IMG/VR virus record: IMGVR_UViG_3300042308_001049
Coordinates: 1-64,000 of that record
Length of the DNA: 64,000 bases
Reading direction: 5' to 3' (one strand)
Source of the DNA: a virus
Position numbers and translations under genes: made by a program. A model generated the notes under the pieces. The model did no database searches. It worked only from the letters and a program-made list of their open reading frames with translations, and was not told where the DNA came from. Below are positions 8,161 through 17,878 of the stretch, piece after piece (position 1 is the first letter of the stretch; each line of letters begins with the position of its first letter).

Positions 8161-9184
8161 AACACCTTTGATCCATATATTAGCTGCTCGCCCTAACTTT
8201 ATTAAAGCAGCCCCGGTTATTAAAGCATTAGATGAGGCTAATTTTTACAATATAATTATTCATACTAATCAACATTACGACTATAAACTTTCTGAAGTAT
8301 TCTTCCAAGAGTTAGAAATCCCAGAACCTAATTATCATTTAGGGATTAAATCAGGCTCTCATGGTTACCAAACTGGTAGATCTTTAATAGATATTGAAGA
8401 CATACTTTCAAATATATCACCTAAAGGTGTAGTAGTTTATGGTGATGTTAATTCTACATTAGCTGGGGCTTTAGCCGCTGCTAAACTACATATTCCTATA
8501 TTCCATATAGAATCAGGTTGTAGAAGCTTTGATAAAAAAATGCCAGAGGAAATAAATAGATTAATTGTAGACCAAATCTCAGAATTATTATTCTGTACTG
8601 AGGAAAGTGCTAAAAATAATCTTTTAAATGAGGCTTATGATCCTAAGAAAATATTTGTTGTAGGTAATACTGCTATAGATAGTTTACAAAGTGTTATAAA
8701 CATAATTAAAAATAAACCTAATCCTTATAATTTTAGATATTACTTAGCTACATTACATAGACCATTTAATGTTGATAATTTTTTTATTTTAGATGAAATT
8801 TTAACAAAATTAAATAACTTCCCTCACCCAGTTATAATACCTACACATCCAAGACTTAAAAATAATCTAAAAAAAGAATATCCAAATCTAATTTTTATAG
8901 AACCTTTAGGATATTTAGATTTTTTAACTTATATGTTTTATTCTGAGGGTATATTATCAGACTCAGGAGGGGTTCAGTGTGAGGCTTCAGTTTTAAAAAA
9001 ATCATTACTTACAATTCGTCCTACAACTGAACATTTATTAACTTTAAATTATAGTAATAAATTAGTTTCTCCAGAAGAATTAGATTTTTCTTTATTTAAA
9101 TCTATTGAATATGATTGTCCTTTAGAATGGGATGGTAATGCTTCTAAAAGAATAGCTAATATTATAAAAGAATATTATGAATAA
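8147..9184 (+). CDS. UDP-N-acetylglucosamine 2-epimerase (WecB/NeuC family)
   Basis: 345 aa, normal family length. Motifs in order: ARPNFIKAAPVI, HTNQHYD, VVYGDVNST, HIESGCRSFDKKMPEE with NRLIVDQ, VGNTAIDSL, LHRPFNVDN, PTHPR, and SDSGGVQCEA. These are the UDP-binding and catalytic signatures. The non-hydrolysing form makes UDP-ManNAc; the hydrolysing NeuC form releases ManNAc for sialic-acid synthesis. The sequence alone does not decide, but NeuB- and NeuA-like genes downstream favour the NeuC role. Start at 8147 begins just before the conserved PLIHILAARPN; upstream Mets are possible. Confidence 0.9.
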   Translation: MKTSKTPLIHILAARPNFIKAAPVIKALDEANFYNIIIHTNQHYDYKLSEVFFQELEIPEPNYHLGIKSGSHGYQTGRSLIDIEDILSNISPKGVVVYGDVNSTLAGALAAAKLHIPIFHIESGCRSFDKKMPEEINRLIVDQISELLFCTEESAKNNLLNEAYDPKKIFVVGNTAIDSLQSVINIIKNKPNPYNFRYYLATLHRPFNVDNFFILDEILTKLNNFPHPVIIPTHPRLKNNLKKEYPNLIFIEPLGYLDFLTYMFYSEGILSDSGGVQCEASVLKKSLLTIRPTTEHLLTLNYSNKLVSPEELDFSLFKSIEYDCPLEWDGNASKRIANIIKEYYE

Positions 9185-10142
9185 AGATAATTTAATAATT
9201 TATGTTTCTTCTAGAAACAACTATGATATGTTAGAAGGAGAAGTCCTTAAAAACATAAATAGAGAAGGATTTGAGTTTATAAATGTTGATGATAAATCAT
9301 CTCCTGAAGAAATAGAAAAAGGTAAAAGTATATGTTTTAAACATGGTATTGTCTTTTTAGAAAACAAGTCTAGAGGAGTACAAATGGCTACTCAAACTCT
9401 TATAGATTTTATAAATGAGAACAGACCTAATTGTAAATGGGTATTTTGCTTCCAGCATGATAATTATCCTATCTCAAAAGATTTCTTTACTTCTATTTCT
9501 GAGCTTATTAAAGAAGATAAATTAGATCAATTTGGTATTTTAGGTTTTAATGTTTTAGACCATGGTGACTACACTGGAAATGCTTTAGACCAATTTGAAA
9601 AAGGTGGCTCACCATTAGGTATGATTGGTATGGCTCACTTATCTATTAAGAGTCAAACAGGTAGATGGTTATGCCCTAAACAACAAGACCATCTTCTTAA
9701 ATCAAATCCTTTATGGTCTAAACCTTTTATAGTAGAGTTCCCAATGTGGGCTGCTGTAGGTATTAATGTTAATTTATGGAATGAAAAAATTATCCCAACA
9801 GACCAATACCATTTTCATTTATGGTTACCTGATATTGCTATGCAGTTTAATTACCATAATTATGGGTGTTTAATTCTCCCTGATCATTATTGTTTAAACC
9901 ATCAACAATTAAAATCTAAATATGAAATTAACCCTAATTCAGCTGCTGGAGCTAAAAGTGGAGACGAGTACCATTTTGGAGAATATTCTAATTTCTCAGC
10001 CTGGCAAGAAAGATGGGGTTGGCATTATGAATCTATAACTGATGGGTTTGAAAATATAAAACATAATTATGAAAATACTCTTATAGGAGAATTTTATCAT
10101 CACGATATAACTAAAGGACCTCTTAAATCATTTATTCTATGA
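9177..10142 (+). CDS. Probable GT-A glycosyltransferase
   Basis: 321 aa. LIIYVSSRNNYDMLEGEV and NVDDKSSPEE look like a GT2 N-terminus, KWVFCFQHDNYPISKDFF may be the DxD equivalent, and later WLPDIAMQFNYHNYGC resembles an acceptor-side helix. Neighbouring glycan genes support this, but motifs are weak. Overlaps its neighbours by 8 and 4 bases. Confidence 0.6.
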   Translation: MNKDNLIIYVSSRNNYDMLEGEVLKNINREGFEFINVDDKSSPEEIEKGKSICFKHGIVFLENKSRGVQMATQTLIDFINENRPNCKWVFCFQHDNYPISKDFFTSISELIKEDKLDQFGILGFNVLDHGDYTGNALDQFEKGGSPLGMIGMAHLSIKSQTGRWLCPKQQDHLLKSNPLWSKPFIVEFPMWAAVGINVNLWNEKIIPTDQYHFHLWLPDIAMQFNYHNYGCLILPDHYCLNHQQLKSKYEINPNSAAGAKSGDEYHFGEYSNFSAWQERWGWHYESITDGFENIKHNYENTLIGEFYHHDITKGPLKSFIL

Positions 10143-11110
10143 AAATATTAGTTACAGGAGCAGCAGGATTGATAGGTAGCCATCTTGTAGATTTATTGCT
10201 TAAAGATGGACATTCTGTAGTAGGTATAGATGATTTATCATTTGGTAATAGATTAAATATTTTAGAAGCCTCTAAAAAAAATAATTATACTTTTATCAAA
10301 GCTAAACTTCAAACTATACCTTTACTAACACAAAAGTTTGATGTTATATATCATCTAGCATCAATGAAAAAACCTATTAAAGGCTCTCTTAAATCCTCTT
10401 ATGTTATGGAAGAAAATTATTCTATGACTAAAGTTATGGTTGAAGAAGCTTTAAGATATGGAAGTCATTTAATTTTTACTTCAACATCAGATGTATATGG
10501 TAATTCTTCTACATTTAGTGAAGATGAACCTATCACTATAGGTCCTCCTACTAATGAAAGATATTCATATGCTATGTCTAAATTATATAGCGAACAATAT
10601 ATTCTAAATGAAGTAGCTCAATCAGATTTAAATGCTACTATTGCAAGAGTGTTTGGATGTGCATCTTGGAGATCAAATAAAAGTTGGTCAGGAGGGCATA
10701 TACCAGTATTTGTACATAATGCTTTATTAGATAAAGATATTACAATACATGGTGATGGATTACAAACTCGTTCTATATGTCACGCCCTAGATATAGCTAA
10801 TGGTTTAAAATTAATGTTAAATAACTTACAAGAAGTAAATAACCAAATTATTAATTTAGGTACTGACCAACAAACAACTGTTAAAGAAGTAGCTGAATAT
10901 ATAGTTAAGCAGACTGATTCTAGATCTAAATTAAATTTTGAGACTAGAGAAGTTTCATTTGGTGATTATAAAGAAATTTTAACTCGATTTGCTAATACTA
11001 ATAAAGCTAAAAATTTACTTGGATTTGAAGTAAAACATTCTACTTTTGAAGTTATAGATGAAATGATAGAAAAATTTAATAATGAAAATAGCGGTTACTA
11101 CTCCTGTTAA
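10139..11110 (+). CDS. NAD-dependent nucleotide-sugar epimerase/dehydratase
   Basis: 323 aa extended short-chain dehydrogenase. NAD-binding GAAGLIGS at residues 7-14, GIDDLSFGNR after the second strand, a TSTSDVYG segment, catalytic Y144xxxK148 (YAMSK), and RVFGC plus ICHALDIANG in the C-terminal sugar-binding half. Closest in pattern to UDP-glucose/UDP-glucuronate 4-epimerases and dTDP-glucose dehydratases; exact substrate unclear. ATGA overlap with the previous gene. Confidence 0.86.
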   Translation: MKILVTGAAGLIGSHLVDLLLKDGHSVVGIDDLSFGNRLNILEASKKNNYTFIKAKLQTIPLLTQKFDVIYHLASMKKPIKGSLKSSYVMEENYSMTKVMVEEALRYGSHLIFTSTSDVYGNSSTFSEDEPITIGPPTNERYSYAMSKLYSEQYILNEVAQSDLNATIARVFGCASWRSNKSWSGGHIPVFVHNALLDKDITIHGDGLQTRSICHALDIANGLKLMLNNLQEVNNQIINLGTDQQTTVKEVAEYIVKQTDSRSKLNFETREVSFGDYKEILTRFANTNKAKNLLGFEVKHSTFEVIDEMIEKFNNENSGYYSC

Positions 11111-11999
11111 ACATTTACAAGGTATAGAGAGTCTTCTATCTACTAAAGGAGAAATCTTTTATTTAGAAGAAGGTACTAAATCTGAAGTTAGGGAATTACT
11201 TTTAAAAGAAAATATTGATGTTATAATTTGTAATCCAAACCAACAAACATACAAAATTGACCAGGAATTATTGGAGAATACCACTGTATCTTTAATTAAT
11301 ACATGCTCAACAGGTATGAATCATATTGATCAAGAATATTGTAAATTAAACGGGATTAAAATATATTCACTAACTAAAGACTATAAATTAATAAACAACC
11401 TCCCATCTACCTCAGAATTAGCATTTGGCTTACTCTTAGACTTAATGCGTAATATTACAATATCTAATAATGAAGTTAAACAAAATAAAACTTGGGATTA
11501 TTTACCTTTTGTAGGTCAACAAATGAAAGACTTTAAAGTAGGAATTGTTGGTTATGGTAGATTAGGTAAGATGATGGCTAAATATTGTAAAGCATTTGAT
11601 GCTGAAGTCTATATCTATGACCCATATTCAGATGAATCTAATGTAAAAGAATTAGAGGATTTATTTCAAATATGTGATGCAGTTTCACTTCATGTTCATG
11701 TTAATGACGAAACAAAATACATGATTGATTATGATTTACTCTCTCGTAATGTAAAATTCTTAATAAACACTTCTAGAGGTGAAATAGTAAAAGAATCTGA
11801 TGTTATTAGAGCATTAAAAGAATGTAAATTATGGGGATATGGAGCAGATGTTATAGAAGATGAATTTAATGATATTAAAGACTCCCCATTTTTTAGCTTG
11901 GAAAATTCAAAATTTAATTGTATATTCACCCCACATATAGGAGGAATGACTATACAAGGACAAACTAAAGCTTATACATGGGCAATAAACAAATTATGA
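11082..11999 (+). CDS. D-isomer-specific 2-hydroxyacid dehydrogenase
   Basis: 305 aa. Rossmann motif GIVGYGRLGKMMA (G157-G162), aspartate after the second strand (YIYDPY), and the family catalytic triad R232 (NTSRGEIV), E261 region (GADVIEDE) and H285 (TPHIGGM). Oxidises or reduces a 2-hydroxyacid with NAD(H). In a glycan block it could prepare an acidic precursor or sugar, but this is inference. Overlaps the epimerase gene by 29 bases. Confidence 0.85.
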   Translation: MKIAVTTPVKHLQGIESLLSTKGEIFYLEEGTKSEVRELLLKENIDVIICNPNQQTYKIDQELLENTTVSLINTCSTGMNHIDQEYCKLNGIKIYSLTKDYKLINNLPSTSELAFGLLLDLMRNITISNNEVKQNKTWDYLPFVGQQMKDFKVGIVGYGRLGKMMAKYCKAFDAEVYIYDPYSDESNVKELEDLFQICDAVSLHVHVNDETKYMIDYDLLSRNVKFLINTSRGEIVKESDVIRALKECKLWGYGADVIEDEFNDIKDSPFFSLENSKFNCIFTPHIGGMTIQGQTKAYTWAINKL

Positions 12000-12547
12000 G
12001 AATACTAGCAATTATACCAGCTAAATTAGACTCTACTAGATTAGAGAAAAAAAATCTACAATTAGTAAATGGAAAAACACTTGTAGAACATTCCATTGAT
12101 TATGCGCTTGCAAGTAAACATGACATTACTGTTATAGTTTCATCTGAAAGTCTAGAAGTGAAAGATGCGTTTTGGGGCAAGTATGATAATGTAATTTTCC
12201 ATTATCGTGATGAATCTTTATGTGGTGATACTGAAGTAGTAGATGTTTATATTTCTATAACTAAAACTACCTTTAATAGTTACGACTTAGTAGTAGGTCT
12301 ACAACCAGATAATCCTAATCGATCTTATACTCTTGATGAGTGTATTGATTACATGGTGGAAAACAATTATGACGATTTAATCACAGTGAACCCAAACTAT
12401 AAAAGAAGTGGTTCAGTTCGTATATTTAAATACAACTATTTAAAATCAGAACAAGTAAGTAAACGACTAGGTTGTATTAAAGACTCAGCTGTTGATATTC
12501 ATTATCAAGAAGACTTAGAATTAGTAAAACAAAATTTAAATAAATAA
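11996..12547 (+). CDS. NeuA/KdsB-like cytidylyltransferase
   Basis: 183 aa. N-terminal ILAIIPAKLDSTRLEKKN is the CTP-binding signature (IIPAR.gS.RlP.KN), followed by NGKTLVEHSIDYAL, SSESLEV, GLQPDNPNRS and a C-terminal AVDIHYQEDLELVKQ, matching the yvDI..peDl.lae ending of NeuA-type enzymes. It would activate a nonulosonic or Kdo-like sugar as CMP-sugar. Shorter than typical bacterial NeuA (about 220-230 aa), with a trimmed middle. Start 11996 gives the ATGA overlap and natural family N-terminus. Confidence 0.78.
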   Translation: MRILAIIPAKLDSTRLEKKNLQLVNGKTLVEHSIDYALASKHDITVIVSSESLEVKDAFWGKYDNVIFHYRDESLCGDTEVVDVYISITKTTFNSYDLVVGLQPDNPNRSYTLDECIDYMVENNYDDLITVNPNYKRSGSVRIFKYNYLKSEQVSKRLGCIKDSAVDIHYQEDLELVKQNLNK

Positions 12548-13134
12548 TGGCCCAATTTGGAAAAGACAGATTCCCAGCTAATTATCAATCAGCTGTTGGA
12601 ATGGGAGCAAGACAAATGCTTCATCAAAACTCTATTGAATTAGCTACTCTGCTTAAAGAAAATAATATTCTTCAAAACTCAAAAAATATATTTGAATTAG
12701 GCTCAGGACCAGCTCGTAACTTATATTACATTTGGTTAGAAAACCAAAATCTAAATTTATATTGTAGTGACTTATTTAAAGATGCTTCTTTAGAGAGTAT
12801 GCATTCTGAGATTAAAGATAAAGTAACCTTCTTTGAAGGTGACTCTGAAGATATAATTAGGACACAACTAATCCCAGACTTAGATATTTTCTTAGTCTCA
12901 GACCACTTTATGCATCTACAATATGATAAAGCTAAAAAAATTATTGATTGGGTTTGTGATAATTGGAAACCTAAACATATAATGTTAAGGGAATTAAAAA
13001 AAGAGTTTGAAACACCTAACCATCCTAGATTGTATCACAATTACCATCGTTTCTTAGATAATTATGAAATGGTATATGAAGGTGATAGTGCTCAAGATTC
13101 TTGTTATTTTATTTGGATATTAAAAAGAAAATGA
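12547..13134 (+). CDS. SAM-dependent methyltransferase-like protein
   Basis: 195 aa. FELGSGPARNLYYI (motif I, SAM-binding loop) at about residues 55-68, LYCSDLFKD as motif II acid, and FLVSDHFMHL as a motif IV-like segment fit a class I methyltransferase. It lies between the cytidylyltransferase and the NeuB-like synthase, with overlaps of 1 and 4 bases, so it may methylate the sugar or its carrier; substrate unproven. Confidence 0.7.
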   Translation: MAQFGKDRFPANYQSAVGMGARQMLHQNSIELATLLKENNILQNSKNIFELGSGPARNLYYIWLENQNLNLYCSDLFKDASLESMHSEIKDKVTFFEGDSEDIIRTQLIPDLDIFLVSDHFMHLQYDKAKKIIDWVCDNWKPKHIMLRELKKEFETPNHPRLYHNYHRFLDNYEMVYEGDSAQDSCYFIWILKRK

Positions 13135-13934
13135 TACAAATTATAGCTGAAATAGGATGGAACCATGGTGGTGACATGGACTTAGCCAAGAAAATGATTC
13201 TAGCCGCTAAAGAAAATGGAGCAACTTATGCTAAGTTCCAAAGTTGGTCTGTCTCTAGACTCAAACCAGGTGAATGGGATAATGATGGTCGTAGAGAAAT
13301 TTATGAAAAGGCAGAATTAACTAAAGAAAGACATATTGAATTAATTGATTATTGTAATCAAGTAGGTATTGAATTTTTATCAAGTGTGTTTAGTATTGAA
13401 GATGCTAAATTATTGATTGAATTAGGAGTTAAAAAAGTTAAAATACCTAGTTTTGAATCTCGTAACCATGAGTTAATTCAATACTGTACTCAAAATTTTG
13501 ACTTAGTTTTTATGTCAACCGGTACTTCTACCATACAAGAAATAGAATCAAGCTTGTACATTGAATCAATTACTACTGAAAATCTAATTTTAATGCATTG
13601 TGTTTCAAGTTATCCTTGTAAACCTAATATGGCTAATTTAATTAAAATGTGGACATTAATGGATCTTTGGCCTAATGTAGGATACTCAGATCACATTGAA
13701 GGAGTAGAATCAGCTAAAGTAGCAATTAGTGAAGGTGCGATTGTAATTGAAAAACATTTCACAATTGATAATGATCTCCCAGGTCGTGATAATAAATTTG
13801 CAATTTTACCTCACCAATTGAAAGATCTTTCAGATTATATTAAAATGAGAGAAGAAATGTTTACCCATCAAGATGATGTACAACAATCAGAATTAGACTC
13901 AAGAAAACATTATACTGGGAGATTTAATGGCTAG
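13131..13934 (+). CDS. neuB: NeuB-family sialic/nonulosonic acid synthase
   Basis: 267 aa. Clear NeuB TIM-barrel motifs: AEIGWNHGGDMDLAKKMI, ATYAKFQS, FLSSVFS, KIPSFESRNHELI, MSTGTST, LMHCVSSYPC, GYSDHIEG and EKHFTIDNDLPGRDNK. The family condenses phosphoenolpyruvate with ManNAc or a related sugar to form a 9-carbon acid. Bacterial NeuB is about 345 aa with a C-terminal SAF (antifreeze-like) domain; this protein ends just after the barrel, so that domain is missing. Start 13131 overlaps the previous stop (ATGA). Confidence 0.9.
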   Translation: MIQIIAEIGWNHGGDMDLAKKMILAAKENGATYAKFQSWSVSRLKPGEWDNDGRREIYEKAELTKERHIELIDYCNQVGIEFLSSVFSIEDAKLLIELGVKKVKIPSFESRNHELIQYCTQNFDLVFMSTGTSTIQEIESSLYIESITTENLILMHCVSSYPCKPNMANLIKMWTLMDLWPNVGYSDHIEGVESAKVAISEGAIVIEKHFTIDNDLPGRDNKFAILPHQLKDLSDYIKMREEMFTHQDDVQQSELDSRKHYTGRFNG

Positions 13935-14562
13935 TGTTATAATTAGGAATAAAAATGAAGGAGAATATATAGGTTTTGCCCTTCAATCAGTTATAGACCA
14001 TATCCCAGGAGCTGAAATTCTTGTAGTAGATAATAAATCAACTGATGATTCTATAGAAATAGTAAACCTATTTAAAAATATAGCTAATATAAGAGTAATT
14101 ACTATTGATAATTATAGTCCTGGATTATCTATAATGTTAGGGGCTAAAGAAGCAACTAATGATACTTTATTAGTCTTATCAGCTCATTCACAAATAACTC
14201 ATTTAAACCTAAATGAAGTAAAAGATAATCTAAAAGATTATGTAGCTGTATTTGGTAAACAAACTCCTATTTATAGAGGTAAAAAAATTACTCCACGTTA
14301 CATTTGGTCCCATTTTAAAGATGAATTTATAACTAATATGTACTCAGATATAGAAACTAGATATTTTTTACATAATGCATTTTGTTTCTATGATAAACAA
14401 TTTTTATTAAATCATCCTTTTGATTTATCCTTACCTGGTAAAGAAGATAGATATTGGGCTATTGATATGGTAAATCAGGGATACAAGTATTTATATAACC
14501 CACAACAAAAAGTAAATCACTATTATACTAAAAACGGCGCAACATGGAAAGGAATAGGTTAA
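13927..14562 (+). CDS. GT2-type glycosyltransferase
   Basis: 211 aa. ASVIIRNKNEGEYIGFAL and ILVVDNKSTDDSIEI are the classic GT2 N-terminal strands; LVLSAHSQI stands where DxD is expected. Later KEDRYWAIDMVNQG resembles the ED(D)-type catalytic helix. Donor and acceptor unknown. Overlaps the NeuB-like gene by 8 bases. Confidence 0.82.
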   Translation: MASVIIRNKNEGEYIGFALQSVIDHIPGAEILVVDNKSTDDSIEIVNLFKNIANIRVITIDNYSPGLSIMLGAKEATNDTLLVLSAHSQITHLNLNEVKDNLKDYVAVFGKQTPIYRGKKITPRYIWSHFKDEFITNMYSDIETRYFLHNAFCFYDKQFLLNHPFDLSLPGKEDRYWAIDMVNQGYKYLYNPQQKVNHYYTKNGATWKGIG

Positions 14563-15410
14563 AAATTTTAATAACAGGTGGGGCAGGTTTTGTAGGAACA
14601 AACCTAATTAAAACACTTCAAAAAGCTCATCCTAATAGTGAAATCCAAGTTATAGATAATTATGTGACTGGATTTATTAGAAATCATCAAGATGGGGTTA
14701 TTTACCATAATGTTGATATTACAACAGATCAAGCCACAGCATTAATGATTTCTTTTCAACCTGATGTAATTTATCATTTAGCAGCTTTAGCTCGTATACA
14801 ACCCTCATTTAAATATCCTACCCCAACATTTAATGCTAATGTTATAGGTACTCAACGAGTATTGGAATATGCTAGGATAAATAAAACCCCAGTTATATAC
14901 GCAGGTTCAAGCTCAACACATGGTGGGGTGCATAAAAATCCTTATACATTCTCTAAATGGTTAGGTGAAGAACTTTGTATTATGTATTCTAAAGTATATG
15001 ACACTCCTACCATTATAACTCGTTTTTATAACGTTTATGGTGAACATATGATACCAGGCGATCATGCTTACTCTACTGTAGTTCAAATATTTGATGAACA
15101 ACGGATTAAAAATATTCCTTTAACTATAACAGGAGATGGAGAGCAAAGAAGAGATTTTACTCATGTTCTAGACATTTGTGATGCCTTAACAGCTTGTATT
15201 AACCATCCAGAATTAAGAGCAGAATTTTTTGAATTGGGTAGAGGAGAAAATTTCTCTATTAATGAAATAGCTCAAATGTATTCTCACCCTATAACTTACA
15301 TTCCAGCTAGACCAGGTGAGGCTAAAACTACATTAGCTGATTTTTCTAAAGCAACTGAAATTTTAGGTTACAATCCTTCTAGAAATATTAAAGATTGGAT
15401 TCAAAAATGA
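14544..15410 (+). CDS. NAD-dependent nucleotide-sugar epimerase/dehydratase
   Basis: 288 aa extended SDR. TGGAGFVG at residues 11-18 binds NAD, VIDNYVTGF follows the second strand, GSSSTHGG is the Ser/Thr region and Y134xxxK138 (YTFSK) the catalytic pair. RRDFTHVLDICDA and the GRGENFSINEIA segment are typical of 4-epimerases. Second such enzyme in the block, so two different sugars may be built. Overlaps the previous gene by 19 bases. Confidence 0.87.
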   Translation: MERNRLKILITGGAGFVGTNLIKTLQKAHPNSEIQVIDNYVTGFIRNHQDGVIYHNVDITTDQATALMISFQPDVIYHLAALARIQPSFKYPTPTFNANVIGTQRVLEYARINKTPVIYAGSSSTHGGVHKNPYTFSKWLGEELCIMYSKVYDTPTIITRFYNVYGEHMIPGDHAYSTVVQIFDEQRIKNIPLTITGDGEQRRDFTHVLDICDALTACINHPELRAEFFELGRGENFSINEIAQMYSHPITYIPARPGEAKTTLADFSKATEILGYNPSRNIKDWIQK

Positions 15411-16120
15411 AATTAGCAGTTTACACAGCCCTATTCACTGATGATCCTGATTATCTATATGGGGATATAATCCCATATGAACATGATAAAGCAGGAATAG
15501 ATTATATATGTTTTACTAATAGTCCTTACCTTAAATCTGACTTTTGGGAGATTAGACAAATGGAAGTTTGGAGAGATGGGAGATGGACAGCTAGAAAATG
15601 TAAAACATCTCCTGAAGAACTACTCCCAGAATATGATGCTTGGTTATGGATGGATAATGAAATATATTTTACTTATGATCCTCATAGTTTATTTGAAACA
15701 CATTTAGGTGAATATGATTTAGCTGTTCATAAACATTGCGATCGTAATTGCCTATACCAGGAAATTCAAGCTGCAGCTGGGAGACAACCTCAAAGAGATC
15801 CTATTGAAAAATTAATAGGTCAAGGACAAACTTATAAAGAAGAAAATTATCCTGAAAATATAGGCCTATATGAAAATGGTATCCTATATAGAAAGAATAA
15901 TAAGCAAATTAGGTCTTTTAATAAATTATGGTTTGAAGAAACAGCCAAATGGAATACAGAAGATCAAGTATCAATGATGTACTCACTCTGGAAATACCCA
16001 GAAGTAAAAGTAAATGCTTTACATCAAACTTTTGTGATGCATAACTATCAAAATCGTTACTTACCTCTTACAGATCAGTTTAAATGTTTACCCCGTTCAA
16101 TGAGGTATGTCAAAGAATAA
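15407..16120 (+). CDS. DUF616/TOD1-like glycosyltransferase
   Basis: 237 aa. LAVYTALFTDD, a DYICFTNSP strand, RWTARKCK, AWLWMDNEIYF and the later LYENGILYRKNN match the DUF616 (TOD1/MUCI70 glycosyltransferase-like) pattern. WMDNE would be the metal-binding site. Start 15407 gives an ATGA overlap; an upstream in-frame TTG is ignored. Role: transfer of an unknown sugar. Confidence 0.68.
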   Translation: MKLAVYTALFTDDPDYLYGDIIPYEHDKAGIDYICFTNSPYLKSDFWEIRQMEVWRDGRWTARKCKTSPEELLPEYDAWLWMDNEIYFTYDPHSLFETHLGEYDLAVHKHCDRNCLYQEIQAAAGRQPQRDPIEKLIGQGQTYKEENYPENIGLYENGILYRKNNKQIRSFNKLWFEETAKWNTEDQVSMMYSLWKYPEVKVNALHQTFVMHNYQNRYLPLTDQFKCLPRSMRYVKE

Positions 16121-17186
16121 AATTCTTTTATTATTTACTAATCATAGGACAGCTGAAAAGTTATGGCCTATAATACCTGAGTTAGCTAAAACTTATACTT
16201 TAGATTTATTTTTAGTAGGTTTATTTAGCCCTAAAACACCTTGGGTAGGAGATATTGATGAACGTAAAGAATTTATTAATCTTTATTCTAAACATCTTAA
16301 TAAAATAATTGAAGGACCTGGGGTTAAATTCCATGGAGATAGAATAAATGAAGACTTATCTAACTATTTAGATATAGACTCTTATTCTTTAGTTATCTTT
16401 GATGATAATAGACCCATGCCTGAATTTTCTATCCCAGACCTATACCAAAAATTTAAATTAAAAGATATTTTAGTTGTAGGTAATTCTCATGGTAATGAAG
16501 AATATAGTAAAAATCATCTAGCAATAGGGCAAAGTTTTGATAAAGTTTTCACCTTTGGGTATAAAGAAAAATATATTATAGAAACTAATTTTGGAATAGA
16601 CTCAAGTAACTTACTTGAAGGTGGTATTCCTCAAAATGATTTACTAAAAAACTATATTAAGGATCCAAAACATATTCTAGTTATAACTAATTTTTTAGGT
16701 AATCGATCCTCTATATTTCCTATTAATTTTGACTCTAACTTCATTAAAAATAGTGGTTTAATTGAATTAAGTAAAGAATATAATTTACCTATAGTAATTA
16801 AACAAAAAACTAGATTAGACGACCCTAACTATCAGGATAATGTAGAATACATTAAAAGTCTCTTAGATTGTCAAATAATAACCAATAGTACAGACATAAA
16901 TCAAATTATAGCTGATTCTGCTTTTGTGATATCTTCCCCTTCAACTTTATCATTTAAACCTATCCAATTAGGCATCCCTACAGTTTTAATTAAAGGATCA
17001 GGTCAAATAGGTAATTTCTATAATTACCCAGGTCTAGTTGACTTAGATAGAGACCAAATTAGAGAATCTATAGAGTTACAAGCTAATTTTGGAAAGCAAG
17101 AAGACTTCATTAAATTCACTATAAAGGGAGGTGAAGAATTTAACTCAACAAAATACTATACAGACACTATTAAAAGTTTTATATGA
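16107..17186 (+). CDS. GT-B-like glycosyl/glycerophosphate transferase
   Basis: 359 aa. Two-domain pattern with HVITNFLGNR-like start of the second half (ILVITNFLGNRSS), PIVIKQKTRLDD, IIADSAFVISSPSTLSFKPI and GIPTVLIKGSGQ, reminiscent of the C-terminal halves of TagF-like and WecB-like GT-B enzymes. No EX7E motif. I cannot name the substrate. Overlaps neighbours by 14 and 4 bases inside the glycan block. Confidence 0.55.
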   Translation: MSKNKILLLFTNHRTAEKLWPIIPELAKTYTLDLFLVGLFSPKTPWVGDIDERKEFINLYSKHLNKIIEGPGVKFHGDRINEDLSNYLDIDSYSLVIFDDNRPMPEFSIPDLYQKFKLKDILVVGNSHGNEEYSKNHLAIGQSFDKVFTFGYKEKYIIETNFGIDSSNLLEGGIPQNDLLKNYIKDPKHILVITNFLGNRSSIFPINFDSNFIKNSGLIELSKEYNLPIVIKQKTRLDDPNYQDNVEYIKSLLDCQIITNSTDINQIIADSAFVISSPSTLSFKPIQLGIPTVLIKGSGQIGNFYNYPGLVDLDRDQIRESIELQANFGKQEDFIKFTIKGGEEFNSTKYYTDTIKSFI

Positions 17187-17878
17187 AAATAATTTATAGA
17201 ATCTCAGATGCTGGTTATAAAAAAGAAAAACCAGACTATATAAATAATGAAAATTGTTTAAAAAATTTTTGCAATATATTTTTTGATTATATATACGATA
17301 TTATAATTTTAGCAGATAATTGTAGTGATGATACTTTAACTATGATTAAAAAGTACATTGATCCTATTAATATAAGAAAAGTATCTGTAGGACATGGCGC
17401 CGGAACATTTAATTTAGCTTTAGATGAAGCTCTACGATGGCATGATAATGAAACTATTTATTTTATAGAAAATGATTATTTACATAAACCAAATAGTCAA
17501 AAAATATTAGAAGAAGGTTTTGAGTTAGGAGCTTCATTTGTAGCATTATATGATCATCCAGACAAATATCTTTCACCCTCTAAAGGTGGAAACCCATATT
17601 GTGAAGGAGGAGCTGAAGACACTAGAGTATATTTGACTAAATCTACCCATTGGAAAGTCACTAATTCTACAACAATGACATTTGCTGCTAAAGTTAGTAC
17701 TTTAAAAAGAATAGAACCTATCTTAAGAAAATACACTCAAGGATCTTATCCTGAAGACTTTAAAATGTTTCTAGAGCTTAGAGAACAAGGAGAATTACTA
17801 ATAACTCCAATCCCAGGTTATGCTACTCATGGTGAAACAGCTTGGTTATCTCCTTTAACAGATTGGTCACAAATATGA
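17183..17878 (+). CDS. GT-A glycosyltransferase-like protein
   Basis: 231 aa. DIIILADNCSDDTLTMI is a GT2 N-terminal signature and IYFIENDYLHKP holds an END motif in place of DxD. The C-terminal YPEDFKMFLELREQG may be the catalytic acid helix. Coupled by ATGA to both neighbours. Confidence 0.7.
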   Translation: MKIIYRISDAGYKKEKPDYINNENCLKNFCNIFFDYIYDIIILADNCSDDTLTMIKKYIDPINIRKVSVGHGAGTFNLALDEALRWHDNETIYFIENDYLHKPNSQKILEEGFELGASFVALYDHPDKYLSPSKGGNPYCEGGAEDTRVYLTKSTHWKVTNSTTMTFAAKVSTLKRIEPILRKYTQGSYPEDFKMFLELREQGELLITPIPGYATHGETAWLSPLTDWSQI

